A stretch of 64,000 nucleotides of DNA from Aristolochia californica (Eukaryota; Streptophyta; Magnoliopsida; Piperales; Aristolochiaceae): positions 12,183,955 to 12,247,954 of the forward strand of contig JARWKL010000012.1 in the NCBI GenBank assembly GCA_029961685.1. Reading direction: 5' to 3'. Positions within the stretch are counted from its first letter, which is position 1; each line of letters starts with the position of its first letter. Below the pieces are notes generated by a model, which was not told the DNA's origin, did not search any database, and was given only the letters and a program-made list of their open reading frames with translations. The translations under genes and the position numbers were made by a program. This document shows positions 14,401 through 29,690 of this stretch, in pieces.

Positions 14401-17400
14401 ATATTATTGTAAGAAATGACAGACAGATTGGGACTCAAAACTCAATTAAAAATCCCACGCCTCCCCCTTTTTCCCGACGATTGCAAAACCTGAGAACTAA
14501 AAACTGAAAAGAGCTCACAATCCTGAAAAATGACAGAAACTCTTTGGAATTATATCTCTCCACATTTTTGCATTGTGCATCTTCATTTTAGATGTACACT
14601 TTTTTATTAAATCAAAACTTTGAGTTTTTCGTTCTCCCTTCATGCCGTAAAAAAAAAGGTAAATAGATCACAAAAAAATGTACATTTTAGAGTTTATGTA
14701 CGGAAAAAATTTAAAACATTAACAAATGTAGGTAATGAAAATTTATTCACACACCACAATTGAACACAAAATTTTTGTTATCCAAGTTTGGGAAATTCCA
14801 CTAGTTCAACACTAATAGCCTGATATTTTACAAGAAAGAGAATTCTTCTAGACGTGTTTTAAAAATGGATATGCATGCTTGAAACTTGTTAAAGATGCAA
14901 ATGACCTATGGATCCAAAGCTTTTAAAGAGAATAACAAACGCTCATTAAATTCTCAATGAACGTGCGGTGGGATATTTACCACAATCAAACTAGCCATTA
15001 TTTTGCCCGTTCACAAAAAATTTACCTAACAATCATAGATGATTGTAAAGTGATTTATCAACCGTAACGGGCTATATTTTTGTATGAAATGACTTATGGA
15101 TTGGGAGTCAACCCTCAGTTAAAAACACCCCGCCTCTCCCTTTTCCCGATGATTGCAAAACCTGAGATATAAAAACTAAAAAGAGCTTAAATTCCCTAAA
15201 AATTACAGACACTCATTGGAATTATCTCTCTCTATATTTGTGCACTGTGCGTCTCCATTTTAGATGTACACTTTTTTCTTAAATCAAAACTTTGAGTTTT
15301 CTCTCTCCCTTCATCCCGTAAAGAAACAAGGCAAATAGATCACAACAAAATGAAAATTTTTGAGTTTATGTATGGAAAAATTTAAAACAATAACAAATGT
15401 AAGTTAAGAAAATTTATTCACATACCAGAAATTAACACAAAACTTTTGTTATCCAAGTTTGGGAAATTCCACTGGTTCAACCCTATTAGCTTGGAATTTT
15501 AAAAGAAAGAGATTTGTTCCACACGTGTTTTAAAAATGGATATGCAAGCTTGAAACATATTAAAGATGCAAATTACCAATGGATCCAAAGCTTTTAAAGA
15601 GAATAACATACGCTCATTAAATTCTCTAGTGAACGTGCGGTGGGATATTTACCCGAGTCAAACAAGCCATTATTTTGCCCGTTTGCAAAAAGCTGACCTA
15701 GCAATCATAGATGATTGTAAAGTGATTTTTCATTCGTAACGGGCTATATTATTGTAAGAAATGACTTACGGATTGGGAGTCAACACTCAATTGAAAACAA
15801 AATCTGGGAATGAAAAACTGAAAAGAGCTCACAATCCTGAAAAATCACAGACACTCTTTGGAATTATATCTCTCCACATTTGTGCATTGTGCATCTCCAT
15901 TTTAGATATACACTTTTTTATTAAATCAAAACTTTGAGTTTTTCGTTCTCCCTTCATGCCGTAAAAGAAAAAAGGTAAATAGACCACAAAAAAATGTAAA
16001 TTTCAGAGTTTATGTATGGAAAAATATTAAAACGTTAAAAAATGTAAGTAATGAAAATTTATTCACACACCAAAATTGAACACAAAATTTTTGTTATCCA
16101 AGTTTGGGAAATTCCACTAGTTCAACCCTTATAGCTTGAAATTTTAAGAGAAAGAGAATTCTTCTAGACGTGTTTTAAAAATGGATATGCATGCTTAAAA
16201 CATGTTAAAGATGAAAATGACCTATGGATCCAAAGCTTTTAATGAGAATAACAAACACTCATTAAATTCTGAAGTGAACATGCGGCGGGATATTTACCCG
16301 CGTCAAACAAGCCATTATTTTGCCCGTTTTCAAAAACTGACGAAACAATCATAGATGATTGTAATGTGATTTATCATGAGTAACAGGCTATATTTTTGTA
16401 AGAAATGACATACGGATTGGGAGTCAACAGTCAATTAAAAATACCACGTCTCCCCGTTTTCCCGACGATTGCAAAACCGTAGATACAAAAAATTAAAAAG
16501 ATCTTACAATCCCTAAAAATTACAAACACTCTTTGGAATTATCTCTCCCTACATTTGTGCATTGTGCATCTCCATTTTAGATGTACACTTTTTTATTAAA
16601 TCAAAACTTTGAGTTTTCGCTCTCCCTTCATCCCGTAAACCAAAAAAGGCAAATAGATCACAACAAAATAAAAATTTTAGAGTTTATGTGTGAAAAAAAA
16701 TTAAAACAATAACAAATGTACATATAGACGATTTACTCACACACCACAATTGAACACAAAAGTTTTGTTTTCCAAGTTTGAGAAATTCCACTAGTTCAAC
16801 CCTAATTGCTTGGAATTTTACAAGAAAGAGATTTCTTCTACACGTGTTTTAAAAATTTATATGCATGCTTGAAACATGTTAAAGATGCAAATGACCTATA
16901 GATCCAAAATTTTTAAAGAGAATAACAAACGCTCATTAAATTCTCAATGAACGTGTGGTGGGATATTTACCAGAAACAAACCAGCCATTATTTTGCCCGT
17001 TCCCAAAAAGCTTACCTAACAATAATAGCTGATTGTAAAGTGATTTATCATCAGTAACGGGCTATATTTTTGTAAGAAATGACTTACGGATTGGGAGTCA
17101 ACACTCAGTTAAAAACACCCCGCCTCCCCCTTTTCCCGACGATAGCAAAACCTGAGATAAAAAAACTAAAAAGAGCTTAAATTCCCTAAAAATTACAGAC
17201 ACTCATTGGAATTATCCATCTCTACATTTGTGCACTGTGCGTCTCCATTTTAGATGTACACTTTTTTCTTAAATCAAAACTTTGAGTTTTCTCTCTCCCT
17301 TCATCCCGTAAACAAAAAAAGGCAAATTGATCACAGCAAAATGAAAATTTTTGAGTTTATGTAGGGAAAAAATTTAAAACAATAACAAATGTAAGTAAAG

Positions 17401-20400
17401 AAAATTTATTCACACAACAAAAATTAACACAAAACGTTTTTTATCCAAGTTTGGGAAATTCCACTAGTTCAACCCTAATAGCTTGGAATTTTACAAGAAA
17501 GTGATTAGTTCCACACGTGTTTTAAAAATGGATATGCAAGCTTGAAACATGTTGAAGATGCAAATGACCTATGGATCCAAAGCTTTTAAAGAGAATAACA
17601 TACGCTCATTAAATTCTCTAGTGAACGTGCGGTGGGATATTTACCCGAGTCAAACAAGCCATTATTTTGCCCGTTTGCAAAAAGCTGACCTAACAATCAT
17701 AGATGATTGTAAAGTGAATTTTCATTCGTAACGGGCTATATTATTGTAAGAAATGACAGACAGATTGGGACTCAAAACTCAATTAAAAATCCCACGCCTC
17801 CCCCTTTTTCCCGACGATTGCAAAACCTGAGAACTAAAAACTGAAAAGAGCTCACAATCCTGAAAAATGACAGAAACTCTTTGGAATTATATCTCTCCAG
17901 ATTTTTGCATTGTGCATCTTCATTTTAGATGTACACTTTTTTATTAAATCAAAACTTTGAGTTTTTCGTTCTCCCTTCATGCCGTAAAAAAAAAGGTAAA
18001 TAGATCACAAAAAAATGTACATTTTAGAGTTTATGTACGGAAAAAATTTAAAACATTAACAAATGTAGGTAATGAAAATTTATTCACACACCACAATTGA
18101 ACACAAAATTTTTGTTATCCAAGTTTGGGAAATTCCACTAGTTCAACACTAATAGCCTGATATTTTACAAGAAAGAGAATTCTTCTAGACGTGTTTTAAA
18201 AATGGATATGCATGCTTGAAACTTGTTAAAGATGCAAATGACCTATGGATCCAAAGCTTTTAAAGAGAATAACAAATGCTCATTAAATTCTCAATGAACA
18301 TGCGGTGGGATATTTACCACAATCAAACTAGCCATTATTTTGCCCGTTCACAAAAAATTTACCTAACAATCATAGATGATTGTAAAGTGATTTATCAACC
18401 GTAACGGGCTATATTTTTGTATGAAATGACTTATGGATTGGGAGTCAACCCTCAGTTAAAAACACCTCGCCTCTCCCTTTTCCCGATGATTGCAAAACCT
18501 GAGATATAAAAACTAAAAAGAGCTTAAATTCCCTAAAAATTACAGACACTCATTGGAATTATCTCTCTCTATATTTGTGCACTGTGCGTCTCCATTTTAG
18601 ATGTACACTTTTTTCTTAAATCAAAACTTTGAGTTTTCTCTCTCCCTTCATCCCGTAAAGAAACAAGGCAAATAGATCACAACAAAATGAAAAATTTTTG
18701 TTATCCAAGTTTGGGAAATTCCACTAGTTCAACCCTTATAGCTTGAAATTTTACAAGAAAGAGAATTCTTCTAGACGTGTTTTAAAAATGGATATGCATG
18801 CTTGAAACATGTTAAAGATGAAAATGACCTATGGATCCAAAGCTTTTAATGAGAATAACAAACACTCATTAAATTCTGAAGTGAACATGCGGCGGGATAT
18901 TTACCCGAGTCAAACAAGCCATTATTTTGCCCGTTTTCAAAAAGTTGACCTAACAATCATATATGATTGTAATGTGATTTATCATGAGTAACGGGCTATA
19001 TTTTTGTAAGAAATGTCATACGGATTGGGAGTCAATAGTCAGTTAAAAATACCACGCCTCCCCGTTTTCCCGACGATTGCAAACCCTGAGATACAAAAAC
19101 TAAAAAGATCTTACAATCCCTAAAAATTACAAACACTCTTTGGAATTATCTCTCCCTACATTTGTGCATTGTGCATCTCCATTTTAGATGTACACATTTT
19201 TCTTAAATCAAAACTTTGAGTTTTCGCTCTCCCTTCATCCCGTAAACCAAAAAAGGCAAATATATCACAACAAAATAAAAATTTTAGAGTTTATGTGTGA
19301 AAAAAAATTAAAACAATAACAAATTTACATATAGACGGTTTACTCACACACCACAATTGAACACAAAAGTTTTGTTTTCCAAGTTTGAGAAATTCCACTA
19401 GTTCAACCCTAATTGCTTGGAATTTTACAAGAAAGAGATTTCTTCTACACGTGTTTTAAAAATTTATATGCATGCTTGAAACATGTTAAAGATGCAAATG
19501 ACCTATGGATCCAAAATTTTTAAAGAGAATAACAAACGCTCATTAAATTCTCAATGAACGTGTGGTGGGATATTTACCAGAAACAAACCAGCCATTATTT
19601 TGCCCGTTCCCAAAAAGCTTACCTAACAATAATAGCTGATTGTAAAGTGATTTATCATCAGTAACGGGCTATATTTTTGTAAGAAATGACTTACGGATTG
19701 GGAGTCAACACTCAGTTAAAAACACCCCGCCTCCCCCTTTTCCCGACGATAGCAAAACCTGAGATAAAAAAACTAAAAAGAGCTTAAATTCCCTAAAAAT
19801 TACAGACACTCATTGGAATTATCCATCTCTACATTTGTGCACTGTGCGTCTCCATTTTAGATGTACACTTTTTTCTTAAATCAAAACTTTGAGTTTTCTC
19901 TCTCCCTTCATCCCGTAAACAAAAAAAGGCAAATTGATCACAGCAAAATGAAAATTTTTGAGTTTATGTAGGGAAAAAATTTAAAACAATAACAAATGTA
20001 AGTAAAGAAAATTTATTCACACAACAAAAATTAACACAAAACGTTTTTTATCCAAGTTTGGGAAATTCCACTAGTTCAACCCTAATAGCTTGGAATTTTA
20101 CAAGAAAGTGATTAGTTCCACACGTGTTTTAAAAATGGATATGCAAGCTTGAAACATGTTAAAGATGCAAATGACCTATGGATCCAAAGCTTTTAAAGAG
20201 AATAACATACGCTCATTAAATTCTCTAGTGAACGTGCGGTGGGATATTTACCCGAGTCAAACAAGCCATTATTTTGCCCGTTTGCAAAAAGCTGACCTAA
20301 CAATCATAGATGATTGTAAAGTGAATTTTCATTCGTAACGGGCTATATTATTGTAAGAAATGACAGACAGATTGGGAGTCAAAACTCAATTAAAAATCCC

Positions 20401-22107
20401 ACGCCTCCCCCTTTTTCCCGACGATTGCAAAACCTGAGAACTAAAAACTGAAAAGAGCTCACAATCCTGAAAAATGACAGAAACTCTTTGGAATTATATC
20501 TCTCCACATTTGTGCATTCTGCATCACCATTTTAGATGTACACTTTTTTATTAAATCAAAACTTTGAGTTTTTCGTTCTCCCTTCATGCCGTAAAAAAAA
20601 AGGTAAATAGATCACAAAAAAATGTACATTTTAGAGTTTATGTACGAAAAAAATTTCAAACATTAACAAATGTAAGTAATGAAAATTTATTCACACACCA
20701 CAATTGAACACAAAATTTTTGTTATCCAAGTTTGGGAAATTCCACTAGTTCAACCCTTATAGCTTGAAATTTTACAAGAAAGAGAATTCTTCTAGACGTG
20801 TTTTAAAAATGGATATGCATGCTTGAAACATGTTAAAGATGAAAATGACCTATGGATCCAAAGCTTTTAATGAGAATAACAAACACTCATTAAATTCCGA
20901 AGTGAACATGCGGCGGGATATTTACCCGAGTCAAACAAGCCATTATTTTGCCCGTTTTCAAAAACTGACGAAACAATCATAGATGATTGTTATGTGATTT
21001 ATCATGAGTAACAGGCTATATTTTTGTAAGAAATGACATACGGATTGGGAGTCAACAGTCAATTAAAAATACCACGTCTCCCCGTTTTCCCGACGATTGC
21101 AAAACCGTAGATACAAAAAATTAAAAAGATCTTAAAATCCCTAAAAATTACAAACACTCTTTGGAATTATCTCTCCCTACATTTGTGCATTGTGCATCTC
21201 CATTTTAGATGTACACTTTTTTATTAAATCAAAACTTTGAGTTTTCGCTCTCCCTTCATCCCTTAAACCAAAAAAGGCAAATAGATCACAACAAAATGAA
21301 AACTTTAGAGTTTATGTGTGAAAAAAAAAAAAACAATAACAAATGTACATATAGATGATTTACTCACACACCACAATTGAACACAAAAGTTTTGTTTTCC
21401 AAGTTTGAGAAATTCCACTAGTTCAACCCTAATTGCTTGGAATTTTACAAGAAAGAGATTTCTTCTACACGTGTTTTAAAAATGGATATGCATGCTTGAA
21501 ACATGTTAAAGATGAAAATGACCTATGGATCCAAAGTTTTTAAAGAGAATAACTAACGCTCATTAAATTCTCAATGAACGTGTGGAGGGATATTTACCAC
21601 AAACAAACCAGCCATTATTTTGCCCGTTCCCAAAAAGCTTATCTAACAATCATAGATGATTGTAAAGTGATTTATCATCAGTAACGGGCTATATTTTTGT
21701 AAGAAATGACTTACGGATTGGGAGTCAACACTCAGTTAAAAACACCCCGCCTCCCCCTTTTCCCGACGATAGCAAAACCTAAGATAAAAAAACTAAAAAG
21801 AGTTTAAATTCCCTAAAAATTAGAGACACTCATTGTAATTATCCCTCTCTACATTTGTGCACTGTGCGTCTCCATTTTAGATGTACACTTTTTTCTTAAA
21901 TCAAAACTTTGAGTTTTCTCTCTCCCTTCATCCCGTAATTAAAAAAAGGCAAATTGATCACAGCAAAATGAAAACTTTTGAGTTTATGTAGGGAAAAAAT
22001 TTAAAACAATAACACATGTAAGTAAAGAAAATTTATTCACACAACAAAAATTAACACCAAACGTTTTTTATCCAAGTTTGGGAAATTCCACTAGTTAGAC
22101 CCTAATA
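11451..22107 (+). repeat. Satellite array, block L2, locally amplified five-monomer units
   Basis: Monomer starts: 11451 B/C hybrid, 12122 A, 12797 B, 13471 C, 14144 A; 14818 B/C hybrid, 15489 A, 16134 B, 16808 C, 17481 A; 18155 B/C hybrid (only 586 bp), 18741 B, 19415 C, 20088 A, 20762 B, 21435 C. The first two groups of five are near-identical and share private variants: a GCCTGATATTTTAC start, AAAGAAACAAGGC in the hybrid monomer, and ACGTTTTTTATCC or CGTTTTTTATCC at the C/A boundary. The offset is 3367 bp, then 3337 bp because the second A monomer (15489) lost about 30 bp. The third group begins with the same hybrid, cut short. This is younger amplification laid over the ABC pattern. Confidence 0.9.
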
Positions 22108-25100
22108 GCTTGGAATTTTACAAGAAAGTGATTAGTTCCACACGTGTTTTAAAAATGGATATGCAAGCTTGAAACATGTTAAAGATGCAAATGACCTATG
22201 GATCCAAAGCTTTTAAAGAGAATAACATACGCTCATTAAATTCTCTAGTGAACGTGCGGTGGGATATTTACCCGAGTCAAACAAGCCATTATTTTGCCCG
22301 TTTACAAAAAGCTGACCTAACAATCATAGATGATTGTAAAGTGAATTTTCATTCGTAACGGGCTATATTATTGTAAGAAATGACAGACGGATTGGGAGTC
22401 AAAACTCAATTAAAAATCCCACGCCTCCCCCTTTTCCTGACGATTGCAAAACCTGAGAACTAAAAACTGAAAAGAGCTCACAATCCTGAAAAATGACAGA
22501 AACTCTTTGGAATTATATCTCTCCACATTTGTGCATTCTGCATCACCATTTTAGATGTACACTTTTTTATTAAATCAAAACTTTGAGTTTTTTGTTCTCC
22601 CCTCATGCCATAAAAAAAAAGGTAAATAGATCACAAAAAAATGTACATTTTAGAGTTTATGTATGGAAAAAATTTAAAACATTAACAAATGTAAGTAATG
22701 AAAATTTATTCACACACCACAATTGAACACAAAATTTTTGTTATCCAAGTTTGGGAAATTCCACTAGTTTAACCCATATAACTTGAAATTTTACAAGAAA
22801 GAGAATTCTTCTAGACGTGTTTTAAAAATGGATATGCATGCTTGAAACATGTTAAAGATGAAAATGACCTATGGATCCAAAGCTTTTAATGAGAATAACA
22901 AACACTCATTAAATTCTGAAGTGAACGTACGGCGAGATATTTACCCGAGTCAAACAAGCCATTATTTTGCCCGTTTTCAAAAAGCTGACCTAACAATCAT
23001 AGATGATTGTAATGTGATTTATCATGAGTAACGGGTTATATTTTTGTAAGAAATGACATACGGATTGGGAGTCAACAGTCAATTAAAAATACCACGCCTC
23101 CCCGTTTTCCCGACGATTGCAAAATCGTAGATACAAAAAATTAAAAAGATCTTACAATCCCTAAAAATTACAAACACTCTTTGGAATTATCTCTCCCTAC
23201 ATTTGTGCATTGTTCATCTCCATTTTAGATGTACACTTTTTTATTAAATCAAAACTTTGAGTTTTCGCTCTCCCTTCATCCCTTAAACCAAAAAAGGCAA
23301 ATAGATCACAACAAAATGAAAATTTTAGAGTTTATGTGTGAAAAAAAATATTAAAACAATAAAAAATGTAAGTATAGAAAATTTACTCACACACCACAAA
23401 TGAACACAAAAGGTTTTTTTTCCAAGTTTGAGAAATTCCACTAGTTCAACCCTAATTGCATGGAATTTTACAAGAAAGAGATTTCTTCTACACGGGTTTT
23501 AAAAATTGATATGCAGGCTTGAAACATGTTAAAGATGCAAATGACCTATGGATCCAAAACTTTTATAGAGAATAACAAACGCTCATTAAATTCTCAATGA
23601 ACGTGCGGTGGGATATTAACTAGAATCAAACTAGCCATTATTTTGCCCGTTCACAAAAAGCTTACCTAACAATCATAGACGATGTAAAGTGATTTATCAT
23701 TCATAACAGGTTATATTTTTGTAAGAAATGACTTACGGATTGGGAGTCAACACTCAATTAAAAACACCCCTCCTCCCGCTTTTCCCGACGATTGCAAAAC
23801 CTGAGATTTAAAAACTAAAAAGAGCTTAAATTCCCTAAAAACGACAGACACTCATTGGATATATCTCTCTCTACAATTGTGCACTGTGCGTCTCCATTTT
23901 AGATGTACACTTTTTTTTTAAATCAAAACTTTGAGTTTTCTCTCTCCCTTCATCCCGTAAACAAAAAAAGGCAAATAGATCACATCAAAATGAAAATTTT
24001 TGAGTTTATGTATGGAAAAAATTTAAAACAATAACAAATGTAAGTAAAGAAAATTTATTCACACACCAAAAATTAACACAAAACTTTTGTTATCCAAGTT
24101 TGGGAAATTCCACTAGTTCAACCTTAATAGCTTGGAATTTTACAAGAAAGAGATTTGTTCCACGCGTGTTTTAAAAATGGATATGCAAGCTTGAAACATG
24201 TTAAAGATGAAAATGACCTATGGATCCAAAGCTTTTAAAGAGAATAAAATACGCTCATTAAATTCTTTAGTGAACATGCGGTGGGATATTTACCCGAGTC
24301 AAACAAACCATTATTTTGCCCGTTTGCTGAAAGCTGACCTAACAACAGAAGATGATTGTAAAGAGATTTTTCATTCATAACAGGCTCTATTATTGTAAGA
24401 AATGACTTACGGATTGAGAGTCAACACTCAATTAAAAATCCCTCGCCTCCCCCTTTTCCCGACGATAGCAAAACCTGAGAACTAAAAACTGAAAAGAGCT
24501 CACAATCCTGAAAAATCACAGACTCTCTTTGGAATTATATCTCTCCACATTTGTGCATTGTGCATCTGCATTTTAGATGTACACTTTTTTATTAAATCAA
24601 AAATTTGAGTTTTTTGTTCTCCCTTATGCAGTAAACAAAAAAAGGTAAATAGATCACAAAAAAATGTAAATTTTAGAGTTTATGTATGGAAAAAAATTAA
24701 AAATTATCAAATATAAGTAATGAAAATTTATTCACACACCACAATTGAACACAAAATTTTTGTTATCCAAGTTTGGGAAATTCCACTAGTTCAACCCTAA
24801 TAGCTTGAAATTTTACAAGAAAGAGAATTCTTCTAGTCGTGTTTTAAAAATGGATATGCATGATTGAAACATGTTAAAGATGCAAATGACCTATGGATCC
24901 AAAGCTTTTAATGAGAATAACAAACACTCATTAAATTCTGAAGTGAACGTGCGGCGGGATATTTACCCGAGTCAAACAAGCCATTATTTTGCCCGTTTTC
25001 AAAAAGCTGACCTAACAATCATAGATGCTTGTAATGTGATTTATCATGAGTAACGACCTATATTTTTGTAAGAAATGACATACGGATTGGGAGTCAACAG

Positions 25101-28100
25101 TCAATTAAAAATACCACGCCTCCCCGTTTTTCCCACGATTGCAAAACCGTAGATACAAAAAATTAAAAAGATCTTACAATCCCTAAAAATTATAAACACC
25201 CTTTGGAATTATCTCTCCCTACATTTGTGCATTGTTCATCTCCATTTTAGATGTACACTTTTTTCTTAAATCAAAACTTTGACTTTTCGCTCACCCTTCA
25301 TCCCTTAAACCAAAAAAGGCAAATAGATCACAACAAAATGAAAATTTTAGAGTTTATGTGTGAAAAAAATATTAAAACAATAACAAATGTAAGAATAGAA
25401 AATTTACACACACACCACAAATGAACACAAAAGTTTTTTTTTTCCAAGTTTGAGAAATTCCACTAGTTCAACCCTAATTGCATGGAATTTTACAAGAAAG
25501 AGATTTCTTCTACACGTGTTTTAAAAATTGATATGCATGCTTGAAACATGTTAAAGATGCAAATGACCTACGGATCCAAAGCTTTTAAAGAGAATAACAA
25601 ACACATTAAATTCTCAATGAACGTGCGGTGGGATATTTACCAGAATCAAACTAGCCATTATTTTGCCCGTTCACAGAAAGCTTACCTAACGATCATAGAT
25701 GATGTAAAGTGATTAATGATCGGTAATGGGCAATATTTTTGTAAGAAATGACTTACGGATTGGGAGTCAACACTCAGTTAAAAACAGCCCTCCTCCCCCT
25801 TTTCCCGACGATTGCAAAACCTGAGATATAAAAACTAAAAAGAGCTTAAATTCCCTAAAAATTACAGACACTCATTGGAATTATCTCTCTCTACATTTCT
25901 GCACTGTGCGTCTCCATTTTAGATGTACACTTTTTTCTTAAATCAAAACTTTGAGTTTTTGCTCTCCCTTCATCCCGTAAACCAAAAAAGACAAATAGAT
26001 CACAACAAAATGAAAATATAAGAGTTTATGTGTGAAAAGAAATTAAAACAATAAAAAATGTAAGTATAGAAAATTTATTCACACACAAAAAATTAACACA
26101 AAACTATTGTTATCCAAGTTTGGGAAATTCCACTAATTCAACCCTAATAGCTTGGATTTTTACAATAAAGAGATTTGTTCTACACGTGTTTTAAAAATGG
26201 GTACGCAAGCTTGAAACATGTTAAAGATGAAAATGACCTATGGATCCAAAGCTTTTAAAGAGAATAACATATACTCATTAAATTCTCTAGTGAACGTGTG
26301 GTGGGATATTTACCCGAGTCAAACAAGCCATTATTTTGCCCGTTGGCAAAAAGCTGACCTAACAATCGTAGATGATTGTAAAGTGATTTTTCATTCGTAA
26401 CGGGCTATATTATTGTAGGAAATGACTTACGGATTGGGAGTCAACACTCAATTAAAAATCCTCCGCCTCCCCCTTTTCCTAACGATTGCAAAACCTGAGA
26501 ACTAAAAACTGAAAACAGCTCACAATCCTGAAAAATCACAGACACTCTTTGGAATTATATCTCTCCACATTTGTGCATTGTGCATCTCCATTTTAGATGT
26601 ACACTTTTTTATTAAATCAAAACTTTGAGTTTTTCGTTCTCCCTTCATGCCGTAAACAAAAAAAGGTAAAAATTTCACAAAAAAAATGTAAATTTTAGAG
26701 TTTATGTATGGAAAAAAATTAAAACATTAACAAAAATAAGTAATGAAAATTTATTCACACACCACAATTGAACACAAAATTTTTGTTATCCAAGGTTATG
26801 AAATTCCACTAGTTCAACCCTAATAGCTTGAAATTTTACAAGAAAGAGAATTCTTCTAGACGTGTTTTAAAAATGGATATGCATGCTCGAAACATTTTAA
26901 AGATGCAAATGATCTATCGATCCGAAGCATTTAATGAGAATAATAAACACTCTTTAAATTCTGAAGTGAACGTGCGGCGGGATATTTACCCGAGTCAAAC
27001 AAGCCATTATTTTGCCCGTTTTCAAAAAGCTGACCTAACAATCATAGATGATTGTAATGTGATTTATCATGAGTAACGGGCTATATTTTTGTCGAAATGA
27101 CATACGGATTGGGAGTCAACAGTCAATTAAAAATACCACGCCTCCCCGTTTTCCCGACGATTGCAAAACTTGAGATACAAAAACTAAAAAGATCTTACAA
27201 TCCCTAAAAATTATAAACACTCTTTGGAATTATCTCTCCCTACATTTGTGCATTGTGCATCTCCATTTTAGATGTACATTTTTTTCTTAAATCAAAACTT
27301 TGAGTTTTCGCTTTCCTTCATCCCTTAAACCAAAAAAGGCAAATAGATCACAACAAAATGAAAATTTTAGAGTTTATGTGTGAAAAAAAATTAAAACAAT
27401 AACAAATGAAAGTAAAGAAAATTTATTCACACACCAAAAATTAACACAAAACTTTTGTTATCCAAGTTTGGAAAATTCCACTAGTTCAACCCTCATAGCT
27501 TGGAATTTTACAAGAAAGAGATTTGTTCCACACGTGTTTTAAAAATGGATATGCATGCTTGAAACATGTTAAAGATGCAAATGACCAATGGATCCAAAGC
27601 TTTTAAAGAGAATAACATACGCTCATTAAATTCTCTGTTGAACGTGCGGTGGGATATTTACCCGAGTCAAACAGGCCATTATTTTGCCCGTTTGCAAAAA
27701 GCTGACCTAACAATCATAGATGATTGTAATGTGATTTATCATGAGTAATGGGCTATATTTTTGTAAGAAATAACGTACGGATTGGGAGTCAACAGTCAGT
27801 TAAAAATACCACGCCTCCCCTTTTTCCCGACGATTGCAAAACTTGAGATACAAAAACTAAAAAGATCTTACAATCCCTAAAAATTACAAACACTCTTTGG
27901 AATTATCTCTCCCTACATTTGTGCATTGTGCATCTCTATTTTTTATGTACACTTTTTTCTTAAATCAAAACTTTGAGTTATCGCTCTCCCTTCATCCCGT
28001 AAAGCAAAAAAGGCCAATAGATCACAACAAAAAGAAAATATAAGAGTTTATGTGTGAAAAAAAATTAAAACAATAACAAACGTAAGTATAAAAAATTTAC

Positions 28101-29690
28101 TCACACACCACAAATGAGCACAAAAGTTTTGCTTTCCAAGTTTGAGAAATTCCACTAGTTCAACCCTAATTGCATGGAATTTTACAAGAAAGAGATTTCT
28201 TCTACACGTGTTTTAAAAAGGGATATGCATGCTTGAAACATGTTAAAGATGCAAATGACCTATGGATCCAAAGCTTTTAAAGAGAATAACAAACGCTCAT
28301 TAAATTCTCAATGAACGTGCGGTGGGATATTTACCAGAATCAAACTAGCCATCATTTTGCCCGTTCACAAAAAGCTTACCTAACAATCATAGATGATTGT
28401 AAAGTGATTTATCATCCGTAACGGGCTATATTTTTGTAAGAAATGACTTACGGATTGGGAGTCAACACTCAGTTAAAAAGACCCCTCCTCCCCCTTTTCC
28501 CGACGATTGCAAAACCTGAGATATAAAAACTAAAAAGAGCTTAAATTCCGTAAAAATTACAGACACTCATTGGAATTATCTCTCTCTACATTTCTGCACT
28601 GTGCGTCTCCATTTTAGATGTACATTTTTTTCTTAAATCAAAACTTTGAGTTTTCTCTCTCCCTTCATCCTGTAAACAAAAAAAAGGCAAATAGATCACA
28701 GTAAAATGAAAATTTTTGAGTTTATGTATGGAAAAAATTTAAAACAATAACAAATGTAAGTAAAGAAAATTTATTCACACACCAAAAATTAACACAAAAC
28801 GTTTGTTATCCAAGTTTGGGAAATTCCACTAGTTCAACCCTCATAGCTTGGAATTTTACAAGAAAGAGATTTGTTCCACACGTGTTTTAAAAATGGATAT
28901 GCATGCTTGAAACATGTTAAAGATGCAAATGACCAATGGATCCAAAGCTTTTAAAGAGAATAACATGCACTTATTAAATTCTCTAGAGAACGTGCGGTGG
29001 GATATTTAGCCGAGTCAAACAGGCCATTATTTTGCCCGTTTGCAAAAAGCTGACCTAACAATCATAGATGATTGCAATGTGATTTATCATGAGTAATGGG
29101 CTATATTTTTTTAAGAAATGACATACGGATTGGGAGTCAACAGTCAGTTAAAAATACCACGCCTCCCGTTTTCCCGACGATTGCAAAACCTGAGATACAA
29201 AAACTAAAAAGATCTTACAATCCCTAAAAATTACAAACACTCTTTGGAATTATCTCTCCCTACATTTGTGCATTGTGCATCTCCATTTTAGATGTACACT
29301 CTTTCCTTAAATCAAAACTTTGAGTTTTCGCTCTCCCTTCATCTCGTAAACCAAAAAAGGCAAATAGATCACAACAAAATGAAAATTTTAGAGTTTATGT
29401 GTCAAAAAAAATTAAAACAATAACAAATGTAAGTATAGAAGGTTTACTCACACACCACAAATGAACACAAAAGTTTTGTTTTCCAATTTTGAGAAATTCC
29501 ACTAGTTCAACACTAATTGCATGGAATTTAACAAGAAAGAGATTTCTTCTACACGTGTTTTAAAAATGGATATGCATGCTTGAAACATGTTAAAGATGCA
29601 AATGACCTATGGATCCAAAGCTTTTAAAGAGAATAACATACGCTCATTAAATTCTCTAGTGAACGTGCGGTGGGATATTTACCCGAGTCA
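22108..29690 (+). repeat. Satellite array, block L3, ending at the viral insertion
   Basis: Monomer starts: 22108 A, 22781 B, 23458 C, 24130 A, 24803 B, 25480 C, 26150 A, 26826 B, 27498 A/B hybrid, 28172 C, 28846 A/B hybrid, 29519 C/A hybrid. The last monomer stops after about 172 bp, at GAGTCAA, where viral sequence begins. The hybrids change family within the monomer without a break in period, as expected from unequal exchange or gene conversion. No gene is seen. Confidence 0.95.
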
